Positions 16,540 to 25,050 of a DNA stretch of 59,095 nt are shown piece after piece (positions within the stretch are counted from its first letter, which is position 1; every line of letters starts with the position of its first letter). Source of the stretch: Cyclobacteriaceae bacterium. Its GTDB lineage: Bacteria > Bacteroidota > Bacteroidia > Cytophagales > Cyclobacteriaceae. Under the pieces are notes generated by a model. That model was not told where the DNA came from. It was given only the letters and a program-made list of their open reading frames with translations, and searched no databases. Where the stretch lies: assembly GCA_028278225.1 (NCBI GenBank), contig JANQEU010000041.1, forward strand, positions 1 to 59,095, in the 5' to 3' direction. The translations under genes were made by a program, and so were the position numbers.

Positions 16540-17499
16540 TTAACTTGATCCGGTCGGTTTGAGAAATTCCAGGGTCATCCTGGCAGCCACCAGGTCTTCA
16601 AGTGCGTGCCCTACGGATTTGAAATAAGTAATTTCCCTGTCACTTCTCCTGCCCTTGACTTTTTTCTGGCACAGGTCAAAAAGCGTACCCCGGATATGAT
16701 CTTCATTTATGACCTTCTTACCCAGGGGGATCGCAAGATCACCTGATTCCTTTTTAGCCATTTCCGAATCAATATATACCTGTGATCTCATAATGGCGGC
16801 ATCATCAGCTTCCCTCATATCCGGTTTATAGGACCCTACCAGATCCAGGTGCTGGCCTTCTCTGAGATACTCCCCCAAAACAAGTGGTTTTTCACTCATC
16901 GTTGCTACACTCACGATATCCGCTTCTTTCAGTCCTGCTTCAATCGATTCAGTAGTCTCCACTGTATAGTCCGAATCTGCATACTTCGAAACTATATCCT
17001 GAGCTTTGCTGGAATCCCTTCCCCACACCATTACCCTTTCAATTTTTCGCAAAGACGCATGCGCCCTGATCAATTCACCCGAAAGTGCTCCCGTACCGAT
17101 GATCATCAATTTTGAGCTGTCCTCCCGCGACAAGTAGGCGGAGGCCAGGGCCGAGGTTGCGGCTGTCCGTTTTACCGTCAGTTCCCTGGCATCTAAAATA
17201 AGCCGCGGTGTACCATGCTCATCAAAAAGTACATAAACTCCCTGTATCGAGGGTAAGTCCTGATTATGGTTTTCTGGATTGATCGTAACAAGCTTCACAC
17301 CCAGGGCATTTCCTTCCTCCCAGCTCGGCATCAGTAACAAAGTTGAATCCTTGTCTGATATAGGATTAATATAATCATGGTGATGCCGCTGAGGCGTATG
17401 AATGCCATCTTCACCGAATGACCGTTCCAGGGCTGCAATGAGTTTTGGGTACTCCAGGAGAGTCGATAACTGTTGTTGGCCGATAAAAGGGATGTCCAT
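16540..17499 (-). CDS. Ornithine cyclodeaminase/mu-crystallin family, probable delta-1-pyrroline-2-carboxylate reductase
   Basis: A 319-residue cytoplasmic NAD(P)H-dependent enzyme. The N-terminal half has the substrate pocket with VKLVTINPEN and LILDARELTVKRTAATSALA (Lys and Arg that hold the carboxylate in the family). The Rossmann half starts KLMIIGTGALSGELIRAH and includes ADIVSVATMSEKPLV. The family includes ornithine cyclodeaminase, alanine dehydrogenase and pyrroline-2-carboxylate reductase. The overlap-close partner dehydratase makes the pyrroline-2-carboxylate reductase reading most likely, completing 3-hydroxyproline to L-proline. Confidence 0.8.
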   Translation of the reverse strand: MDIPFIGQQQLSTLLEYPKLIAALERSFGEDGIHTPQRHHHDYINPISDKDSTLLLMPSWEEGNALGVKLVTINPENHNQDLPSIQGVYVLFDEHGTPRLILDARELTVKRTAATSALASAYLSREDSSKLMIIGTGALSGELIRAHASLRKIERVMVWGRDSSKAQDIVSKYADSDYTVETTESIEAGLKEADIVSVATMSEKPLVLGEYLREGQHLDLVGSYKPDMREADDAAIMRSQVYIDSEMAKKESGDLAIPLGKKVINEDHIRGTLFDLCQKKVKGRRSDREITYFKSVGHALEDLVAARMTLEFLKPTGSS

Positions 17500-17538
17500 T
17501 GCAATTGAATCTAGCCAATTACTTCGGTATTCAAAAGA

Positions 17539-19998
17539 TTATTTTACTTCAAAAGTGTGTTTGTGCTTAATGATCTTGCCATCTGATGATATGCCTTCGG
17601 CATAGATCGTAAAGGGGCCACGATCATCGGATGTGTAAAAGTCAAAAGAAGCTTTCCCACCTTTGATTGAAACGGATGGATTCCAGTAAAGTGCCGTACG
17701 GTAATCCGGTTTGACTTTTTCTTCATCCGTCATCGTATCATATTTCGGTACATAAAACTCTCTTGCCGGATAGTACCCGTTCATCCGGAAAGATATAAAG
17801 CTCACCGGGTCAGGGTCTCCGTCAAATTGCCTTGGCCCTGTTCTGCGGTAAATGGCTATGACTCCATTACCACTTGCGGAATAGATGTTTGCCTGCGGAC
17901 CCTTAAGGACATCAATAAATTCCACCTGTTGCGGAGGAATTTGTGAAACCAGCGTCGGGTCGGTCGGAATTCCGTCAACGAGGAAAAGTGCTTCATTACT
18001 TTGCAGTAACGAACTATACCCCCTGATAATGGCTGTTTGCTCCGGATAAGTGCCTACAATATCCACTCCCGGTAGTTTTCCATTCATCAGGTCAAATATA
18101 TTGGTATAGCTCTCCATACCAACCAGTGAATCCAAAACCAGGCGATCATCTGGTCTCTGATACAACATGGACTCCCGGTAGTGAGGATTACTTCTGTAGT
18201 CTTTAGCCGCTTCTACCTTGATTTCCTCAAGGACAACAATGTCATCTCCAAATTCTGCCTCAATATTCCGGATCTTGAGGCTGTTATCAATAAAATCCGT
18301 ATACTCAACATCCCGGTCATAGGGATTCAGAAACTGATACCTGAGATCCGGGATATCTCTCTCCCTGATGCTAATGTATGTGCCTCCTTTCGCTTCCCTG
18401 AACCCGCCTTTGCTTTCTTTCAGCCGCTTGGTCTGAATTACTGCTGTTACCGTGTCTACGATTTGCAAATCGTCAAACCAGAACGTTCCGTCCTGGAGGG
18501 AATTGACCTCTTGTTTGTAAAGCATGTTTTCCAGGAAAGTGAATTCCACCTTGCCTTTGACGCCTTTATCCCGGCTCAAATATTTCACAACCTGCCCTTC
18601 AATACTAAATCCCGTCTGAGGATAGTATGCAATAGGGGGAAGACTCCGTTCCCGGATATCATCCCATACGAACCTTCTCCATCCGTGGGTCATCATCACA
18701 AGATCCAGGTGTTTCATCCGATCAGGATTCCCCTCATCAAAATAAATCTCAGGATGTTCAATTGTTCCTTTCAGGTCAGAGCTGAGCAACAGGTAGTTCA
18801 CGATATCTATCTTGTTTTCGGCATTTAATAAATCTGACAACACGGATATTGAAATATTTCCATCGATGGCTACACCCTGTTTGTCCACCAGGTTGAGATC
18901 AAACCGGGTTTTTTCTCTCCTGGAGAAGGGATTATTTTCCGCGACGACTTCCAGGTCCGGCATCTCCGCTCCGTTCAGGTTAAAAACCAATCGCTCGCAC
19001 TGAGGCTTTCCGTCACCATCAAACAACGCGAAATGAGCAATCCCGGAGGGTATTTGTGCAGAAGGAATGGGAGCATAAATAAATGGCTTATCAGGGGAGC
19101 CGGGGAGCGCCAGAAATATCAAACCCCTGGTGTGACCAATTAAAAAGGCGTCCTGGATTTTAATATCGCCCGTGCCTTTTGCGGTAATATAGATTTTGTC
19201 TGCTGTCTGTCTGACGTTTAGCAGGTATCCTTTATCCATTATTTCAGGCAGCGCTTTGGAAAACGGCACGCCCCGGACCTCATAGGAAACAAAATACCGC
19301 TTTCCTGCCTCAGGTTTCAGGAGAAACTTGCCCATGCCAAAAATCATGTCCCGGAATGAACCTGCTTCCGCACCCTCTTCGTCAATAATCTTACCCTCTA
19401 TTTTTACCCCGTTCCCTGATTCATTGGTTGCTCTGAAAGCGATATAATTCAATTCATTCGCAATTATGTTACCCCCCTCCGGAAAAAATTGAATATCGAT
19501 ATCACGCACTTCCGGGATCATTTCTTCAGTGACTGTTTTTGTCGACAGATCCAATAGTTTAATAGGTTTTGTAAAGAGAAAGTCCTCATCGAAATTCATC
19601 ATATAATTCGTATATGCCCGGATATGATAAATCCCCTCTGACAGTGAATCAGCCATAAAAAAATCTCCCTGACCTACTCCATTTTCAGATTTTATGTTGA
19701 GGGTTGAAATCACCTCATCAGCAGGATTGATCAGGTCCACATAAAGTAATTTGCTCAAAGTACTCCGCGCATGGGTCGAGGCATCCAGGATATAAGAGCT
19801 GAACCAAACGGTTTCCCCTGATGAGAATACTTCTTTGTTTGTTCTTATATATACCTTTTCCTGTGGTGTTTTTTTATGATAATCCAGAAACCTTACGATC
19901 GTGGAATCCGCCTGCGCCTGTGGCTGACCGGTGGCTGACCATGAATGTAACAGGAAATATAAAACAAAAGCAAATCCGGGAGATTTCAGTACAGTCAT
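17539..19998 (-). CDS. Secreted MG2-like protein with TonB-dependent receptor plug domain
   Basis: An 819-residue exported protein with a signal peptide (FAFVLYFLLHSWSATGQ). The N-terminal part opens with TPQEKVYIRTNKEVFSSGET then VWFSSYIL, an MG2-like (alpha-2-macroglobulin) strand pair seen in Bacteroidota surface proteins. Further immunoglobulin-like segments follow. Residues about 610-720 form a TonB-receptor plug: IFDLMNGKLPGVDIVG, AIIRGYSSLLQSNEALFLVD and VEFIDVLKGPQANIY. A beta-barrel is missing, so it is not a complete transporter. It may act in outer-membrane export or as an accessory surface protein. It lies 39 bases before the OCD gene on the same strand, but a metabolic link is unproven. 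Confidence 0.75.
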   Translation of the reverse strand: MTVLKSPGFAFVLYFLLHSWSATGQPQAQADSTIVRFLDYHKKTPQEKVYIRTNKEVFSSGETVWFSSYILDASTHARSTLSKLLYVDLINPADEVISTLNIKSENGVGQGDFFMADSLSEGIYHIRAYTNYMMNFDEDFLFTKPIKLLDLSTKTVTEEMIPEVRDIDIQFFPEGGNIIANELNYIAFRATNESGNGVKIEGKIIDEEGAEAGSFRDMIFGMGKFLLKPEAGKRYFVSYEVRGVPFSKALPEIMDKGYLLNVRQTADKIYITAKGTGDIKIQDAFLIGHTRGLIFLALPGSPDKPFIYAPIPSAQIPSGIAHFALFDGDGKPQCERLVFNLNGAEMPDLEVVAENNPFSRREKTRFDLNLVDKQGVAIDGNISISVLSDLLNAENKIDIVNYLLLSSDLKGTIEHPEIYFDEGNPDRMKHLDLVMMTHGWRRFVWDDIRERSLPPIAYYPQTGFSIEGQVVKYLSRDKGVKGKVEFTFLENMLYKQEVNSLQDGTFWFDDLQIVDTVTAVIQTKRLKESKGGFREAKGGTYISIRERDIPDLRYQFLNPYDRDVEYTDFIDNSLKIRNIEAEFGDDIVVLEEIKVEAAKDYRSNPHYRESMLYQRPDDRLVLDSLVGMESYTNIFDLMNGKLPGVDIVGTYPEQTAIIRGYSSLLQSNEALFLVDGIPTDPTLVSQIPPQQVEFIDVLKGPQANIYSASGNGVIAIYRRTGPRQFDGDPDPVSFISFRMNGYYPAREFYVPKYDTMTDEEKVKPDYRTALYWNPSVSIKGGKASFDFYTSDDRGPFTIYAEGISSDGKIIKHKHTFEVK

Positions 19999-20087
19999 AT
20001 TAGTAGTTTATCAAGTATTACAGTTCGTAATTTACAGATGATGATTAGTAAAACAGCTTACCTGCGTTATAAGGAAAGTTAAATTCT

Positions 20088-20414
20088 CTAGAAATCTTCT
20101 CTTTTCCAAGCCTCAAACCCACCTTTCAATGAAAACAACTTGTCGAATCCTTGTTTTGCCATGATTCTGCAAGCTCTGCGGCTTCTGGACCCTGTCCGGC
20201 AATAAACAAGATAGGTTTTGGATCGATCCAGCTTCGAAGCGTTATTCTTAAATTTTTTATCCATAACATTCATATTCCGCTGGCCATTGATCACTCCTCC
20301 CAGCTGCTCACCCCTCGTGCGAACATCCAGTATCACAGTGTCTCTCTTTTTCTTCATTTCCTTAAACGTAGAAACATCTATGACTGCATATCTTTTCTTG
20401 AAAATGGAAAACAT
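20088..20414 (-). CDS. Single-domain rhodanese-like protein
   Basis: A 108-residue cytoplasmic protein with one rhodanese domain. The active-site loop is YCRTGSRSR with the persulfide-carrying cysteine near residue 72, preceded by VILDVRTRGE. Such proteins transfer sulfane sulfur from thiosulfate or persulfides. It is separated from the sulfur cluster at 23.6-33 kb by a two-component system, so a link to it is suggestive only. No signal peptide was seen. Confidence 0.85.
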   Translation of the reverse strand: MFSIFKKRYAVIDVSTFKEMKKKRDTVILDVRTRGEQLGGVINGQRNMNVMDKKFKNNASKLDRSKTYLVYCRTGSRSRRACRIMAKQGFDKLFSLKGGFEAWKREDF

Positions 20415-20647
20415 TTGTGTGCGCTATCTCATACAAATTAAACAAAAGGTTAGCAAATCTATAGGCCTCATGACATTACATTATCCGGAGCAACATGCAG
20501 TATTTAACCACTGTGAATACATGATTTATGACAAATTATTCTTGTTTTAATCCATAATTTTATCGATTTTAGAATGATCATTTGACCTGGCCATCGCTCC
20601 ACTATTGTAATTTCTTTCCCGGGTCATTGAGTTATTTTGGAAGATAG

Positions 20648-23221
20648 ATGACATCAAAACGATCTGTTCTGTACTTCATATTTCCAATGATATTCGTTGG
20701 CCTCACCCTGTTTACAGCAGGTATCAGCTACTGGATCTGGGTCGATGTCAGGGAAGAGCGGTACAAAGATCTGGCTTATACAGCTTCAGTCATAAAACGG
20801 TATTTTGAATTGAGTTTCTACCAGATGGAACTGAGTCTTCTCAGTGTTGGTCAAAGGTTACTGGACATTCGGGGTGAAGACGCCGATGTACGAAGGCTGA
20901 ATTTTGCAAATGAGGCGCTTGAAATCTATGACGATCTTTTGGCTTTTGGTTTGGCCGACACTACGGGTCAGATCACAACGCTCACCGGGTCGGAAATCGG
21001 AGACACGCTTCCCAACCTGAGTAATTCCCTTTCTACCAGAAGGTCGTTCCATCAGGCAAAATCCGCTGAAGGGCTTGTAATTGGCGAATCCTATTATTTC
21101 CGGGAAGTAAACGACTGGATCATCCCGATCCGGGTACCTATCCGTGATGAAAATAATATCCTCCTGGCACTGAATACTTCCGCTGTGGCCTACAACAGTC
21201 TTATTGAAAGCTTTGAAAGTTTTCAGTTTAATGATCAATACCAGGTTCAGGTAGTGAATACGATTTACAACACTACACAAATCTACTATCCGATGGAGAT
21301 ATCGCAATATGATTCATTGTTGCATCAGGATGCGGATATCTTCCATGATATGCGGGTGGTGCGGGAAGATGACAATCAAACGCTGTTTGCAGGTTATAAC
21401 GCATTTAGAAAATATCCTTCAATCGGAGTGAAGACCAGCCCCGGCGCTTTTGATCATTTACTGGTAGTAAGTGTAAAGAAAAGCATTCTCTGGGTTTCGT
21501 TCTGGGAGTTCTTCAGGCTGATCCTTGCAGCCTACTTGTTTATGACGATTTTGACTTTGATCGCCTTCCGGTTCTTTCGTAACAAGGAGATTCAATATAC
21601 CCATGAATTACAGGCGGAACGGGACTATTCTACAAATATCCTTAATCGATCCCCTGCCCTGATTGTCGGAATAAATATGGAAAACAAGTGCACCTATATC
21701 AATCCTGTGGCTGAAAGAGTAACGGGCTACCGCCGGAAAGATATTATTGGCAGAGACTGGTGGGAAACACTGTTTCCGGAAAAATACGACAATCAGGTAA
21801 CAAAGTTTTTCGACCAGTTGAAAGTCGGTCCTGTGCGGGACTTTGAAATGACGATGCTCACGAATGAAGGTAAAGACAAGATCGTCTCATGGTATTCAAT
21901 GAAGCTTTACGACGAAAAAAGTCAGCCTAAAGAAATTATTATTTTCGGCAGGGACGTCACCGAACAGAAAGAAGCTGAGGAAAGGTTGATGGACAGAGAG
22001 GCTAACCTGAAATCGCTTTTTGAAAGTACGAACAGTATCATAGGCCTATTTGACACAAACAAACGCCTAATTGAATTCAATCAGGCCTTTGCGGATTATG
22101 CGAAACAGACCGATGGATTGGATCTGTACAGCGGTATGGATATATTCAATGAGGCCTGGGGCGATAAACCTATCGCGAAGGCATTTTTCAAATTTCAGGA
22201 AAGAGCATTAAAAGGAGAAAAATTCAAGGAAACCGTTGAATACCCTACCCCCCAGGGTTCGCTGTATTTTCTGTTTAACTACAATCCAATTTATCAGGGC
22301 GATGAAATAACAGGCGTGTCAATGTTTGTGGAAGACATTACAGCCCTGAAACAATCGGAAAAGGAGTTGGAAAATTATAGTAAGAACCTTGAAACCCTGG
22401 TAAAAGAAAGGACCGTGGAACTGGAAAAGACCAACAAAGAATTACAGGATGGTAATCTGGTGCTTAAAAAACAGAGAGAGGAACTGGAAATTACCTTAAA
22501 TGAACTGAGTACTGCCCAAAAACAATTGATCCAGGCCGAAAAAATGGCGTCGTTGGGTGTTTTGGCTGCAGGAGTAGGCCATGAAATCAATAACCCGCTC
22601 AACTACATTAAAAATGGTGTATCAGGCATGCTGAATCATATCCAGAAGAATGCCCGCAATGTCAAGGATGGGATAACACCGTATTTTGATATTATAAATG
22701 ATGGTGTAAAACGAGCATCGGACATTGTTAAAAGTCTTAGCCACTTCAGCAGGCAGGGAGGTGAGATGGATGAAACCTGTGATCTGCATGAAATCATTGA
22801 TAATTGCCTGGTCATACTCCATAACAAAGTGAAAAACAGGATAAATGTGATCAGGGAGTTTACCGATCAGCCGGCAATTGTTCGCGGCAGTGAAGGCAAA
22901 CTTCACCAGGCTTTCTTAAATCTTTTCTCAAATGCCGAACAGGCCATAACCGGTGAAGGAATGATCAGGATCAAAACCATAAAAAATAAGAAGGAAATAA
23001 TTATTGAAATAAGCGATACCGGTGAAGGAATAAGCGTGGAAAATATGTCCCGAATAGGCGATCCCTTTTTCACCACCAAGGCTCCCGGTGTAGGTACGGG
23101 ATTAGGTTTATCAATAACTTATTCCATTATTGAAGAACACAATGGAAATATTGATGTAACTTCAAAGCTAAACCAAGGGTCAACTTTTACCGTTACCTTA
23201 CCGAGTAGTCAACCGGCATGA
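20648..23221 (+). CDS. Membrane PAS/Cache sensor histidine kinase
   Basis: An 857-residue hybrid-input kinase. Order: membrane helix about 7-30, extracytoplasmic double-Cache-like domain about 35-280, second helix (FRLILAAYLFMTILTLIAF) near 290-308, PAS about 320-440, PAS about 450-570, coiled coil about 575-635 (rich in KE), HisKA with phospho-acceptor His645 in GVGHEINNP, and HATPase with SEGKLHQAFLNLFSNA, DTGEGIS and GTGLGLSI. It senses an unknown external small molecule. Its TGA overlaps the next ATG by four bases, so it is translationally coupled to a response regulator, which it likely phosphorylates. Confidence 0.9.
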   Translation: MTSKRSVLYFIFPMIFVGLTLFTAGISYWIWVDVREERYKDLAYTASVIKRYFELSFYQMELSLLSVGQRLLDIRGEDADVRRLNFANEALEIYDDLLAFGLADTTGQITTLTGSEIGDTLPNLSNSLSTRRSFHQAKSAEGLVIGESYYFREVNDWIIPIRVPIRDENNILLALNTSAVAYNSLIESFESFQFNDQYQVQVVNTIYNTTQIYYPMEISQYDSLLHQDADIFHDMRVVREDDNQTLFAGYNAFRKYPSIGVKTSPGAFDHLLVVSVKKSILWVSFWEFFRLILAAYLFMTILTLIAFRFFRNKEIQYTHELQAERDYSTNILNRSPALIVGINMENKCTYINPVAERVTGYRRKDIIGRDWWETLFPEKYDNQVTKFFDQLKVGPVRDFEMTMLTNEGKDKIVSWYSMKLYDEKSQPKEIIIFGRDVTEQKEAEERLMDREANLKSLFESTNSIIGLFDTNKRLIEFNQAFADYAKQTDGLDLYSGMDIFNEAWGDKPIAKAFFKFQERALKGEKFKETVEYPTPQGSLYFLFNYNPIYQGDEITGVSMFVEDITALKQSEKELENYSKNLETLVKERTVELEKTNKELQDGNLVLKKQREELEITLNELSTAQKQLIQAEKMASLGVLAAGVGHEINNPLNYIKNGVSGMLNHIQKNARNVKDGITPYFDIINDGVKRASDIVKSLSHFSRQGGEMDETCDLHEIIDNCLVILHNKVKNRINVIREFTDQPAIVRGSEGKLHQAFLNLFSNAEQAITGEGMIRIKTIKNKKEIIIEISDTGEGISVENMSRIGDPFFTTKAPGVGTGLGLSITYSIIEEHNGNIDVTSKLNQGSTFTVTLPSSQPA

Positions 23222-23604
23222 ACGAGAAAAAAGACGCAAAGATTCTATATGTGGATGACGAGGAGCCAAACCTCTTCTTGTTCAAAGTGAATTTTCAAAT
23301 GAAATACCCGGTATTAACGGCCACTTCGGGTGATGAAGCGCTGGATCTGCTCGAAGATCAACATAAAGATATTATTGCCGTCATAAGCGATATGAGGATG
23401 CCGAGGATGAACGGGGTTGAATTCATTTCCATAGCCAAAGAAAAATATAACAACATCGCCTATTTCATCCTCACCGGATATGACTACAATGATGAAATTG
23501 ACTCAGCGCTTAAAAACAAGCTCATCCGGAAGTACTTCACTAAACCCTTCGAAATGAAGGAAATCGAATCAGCAATCGTGGAAGTCGCGGGCAGCCTGAA
23601 TTAA
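23218..23604 (+). CDS. Single-domain response regulator
   Basis: A 128-residue CheY-like receiver with no output domain. Marks are the acidic pocket DDEE (13-16), phospho-acceptor Asp58 in VISDMRMPRMNG, Thr86 in FILTGYDYN and Lys109 in YFTKPFE. It is coupled to the kinase upstream by an ATGA overlap. Without an output domain it probably passes the phosphate to another protein. Its 3' end overlaps the minus-strand MBL-rhodanese gene by four bases. Confidence 0.9.
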   Translation: MNEKKDAKILYVDDEEPNLFLFKVNFQMKYPVLTATSGDEALDLLEDQHKDIIAVISDMRMPRMNGVEFISIAKEKYNNIAYFILTGYDYNDEIDSALKNKLIRKYFTKPFEMKEIESAIVEVAGSLN

Positions 23605-25007
23605 GTAGTGGACGGACAAACGTAATCCGTTCTCGGAATCGAGGTACCGGAAATTGCTTTGTATCCACCCGCAATATCCACCACTTTGTGATACCCTCTG
23701 GATTTTAGAATCGAGGAAAATATGACCGATCTGTAGCCCCCTGCACAGTAAATATGGTATTCCGTGTCCCTGTCCAGCTTGCTCATTGTATCATTGATGT
23801 AGTCGAGCGGCATAGTGACAGAGTCCTCCACATGCTCAGCGGCAAACTCCCCGGGCTTCCTTATATCCAATATTTGCAAACCGCCGGCTTTAAATCTGCG
23901 CTCAAATTCCGTTGCTTCTATGGACTCCATACTGTCCATCTCCTTGCCGGCAGCTGTCCAGGCCTCTATTCCTCCCTTAAGGTAACCCAGGGTATTGTCG
24001 TAACCTACCCTGGACAATCTTGTCACAACTTCCTCCTCTTTGCCCTCATCCGCAACAAATATGATCGGCTGATTTAAATCCTCAATAAGCGCGCCAACCC
24101 ACGGTGCGAAAGTTCCATAAATTCCAATGTAAATTGAATTTGGAATAAACCCCCTGACAAAATTCTTTTCGTGCCTGGTATCCAGTATTAAAGCACTTTC
24201 ATGATTTGCCATGGCCTCAAAAGTATCCACATCCAAGGGCACATTGCCCCTGTTCATTACATCGTCCAGGCTTTTGACGCCGGTTTTATTCAGCATGGCA
24301 TTCTTCGCAAAGTACTGGGGTGGCGGAAGGATACCCTCCGTTACTTCCCTGATAAACTCCTCCCTGGTCATATCCGCCCTGAGCGCGTAGTTGGTTTTCT
24401 TTTGATTTCCAAGAAGATCAAATGTTTCCGAGCTCATATTTTTTCCGCATGCCGATCCTGCACCATGAGCAGGATAGACGATCACATCATCGGGAAGCGG
24501 CATGATCTTATTACGCAGGCTGTCGTATAAGTGACCTGCCAGGTCCTCCCGGGTGAGATCAGTCTTTACTGCAAGATCAGGTCTTCCCACATCACCGATA
24601 AACAAGGTATCCCCACTGAATATGGCATGTTTCTTTTCATTCTCATCTATTAAAAGGAATGTTGTACTTTCCATGGTATGACCCGGGGTGTGGAGTACTT
24701 TTATTTTTAGTTTTCCAAGGGGCAGCTCCTCGCCATCCTCCGCTTCATGTATGGTGTACTCGGCAAAAGCCGTGGGCCCATAGACAATTGTCGCCCCTGT
24801 TTTCTCAGCCAACTCCACATGACCGGACACAAAATCCGCGTGGAAATGAGTCTCAAGAATATACTTGATCTTTGCACCTTCTTTCTTTGCCTTTTCAATG
24901 TAAGGCTTCGTTTCCCGTAATGGATCTATGATGGCCGCCTCTCCCTCACTCTCAATATAATAGGCTCCCTGCGCAAGACAACCAGTATAAATTTGTTCGA
25001 TTTTCAT
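23601..25007 (-). CDS. MBL-fold persulfide-dioxygenase-like protein with two rhodanese domains
   Basis: A 468-residue cytoplasmic protein. The N-terminal MBL domain (about 1-230) has HFHADFVSGH (His54, His56, Asp58, His63), His110 in LHTPGHTMES, Asp133 in FSGDTLFIGDVG and His181, consistent with a mononuclear iron persulfide dioxygenase (ETHE1/Blh type), which oxidises glutathione persulfide to sulfite. The residue after Asp58 is Phe, as in many fused bacterial members. Rhodanese 1 (about 255-355) has Ala/Asp at the active cysteine place (FVADEGK), so is likely inactive. Rhodanese 2 (about 365-465) keeps Cys421 in YCAGGYRS. It is the last gene of the sulfur cluster and would supply sulfite to the molybdoenzyme. 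Confidence 0.85.
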   Translation of the reverse strand: MKIEQIYTGCLAQGAYYIESEGEAAIIDPLRETKPYIEKAKKEGAKIKYILETHFHADFVSGHVELAEKTGATIVYGPTAFAEYTIHEAEDGEELPLGKLKIKVLHTPGHTMESTTFLLIDENEKKHAIFSGDTLFIGDVGRPDLAVKTDLTREDLAGHLYDSLRNKIMPLPDDVIVYPAHGAGSACGKNMSSETFDLLGNQKKTNYALRADMTREEFIREVTEGILPPPQYFAKNAMLNKTGVKSLDDVMNRGNVPLDVDTFEAMANHESALILDTRHEKNFVRGFIPNSIYIGIYGTFAPWVGALIEDLNQPIIFVADEGKEEEVVTRLSRVGYDNTLGYLKGGIEAWTAAGKEMDSMESIEATEFERRFKAGGLQILDIRKPGEFAAEHVEDSVTMPLDYINDTMSKLDRDTEYHIYCAGGYRSVIFSSILKSRGYHKVVDIAGGYKAISGTSIPRTDYVCPSTT

Positions 25008-25050
25008 GTCTAAATATATTTTGGGTTTGAACTGAATTACAATGTTACAT

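Noticed and set aside
16540-17499. Classical ornithine cyclodeaminase as the function
   Set aside because: The adjacent 3-hydroxyproline dehydratase makes pyrroline-2-carboxylate reductase more likely; no arginine or ornithine genes lie nearby.
18181-18828. A 215-codon plus-strand frame inside the plug-domain gene
   Set aside because: It is antisense to a gene with clear domains and has no recognisable motif of its own.
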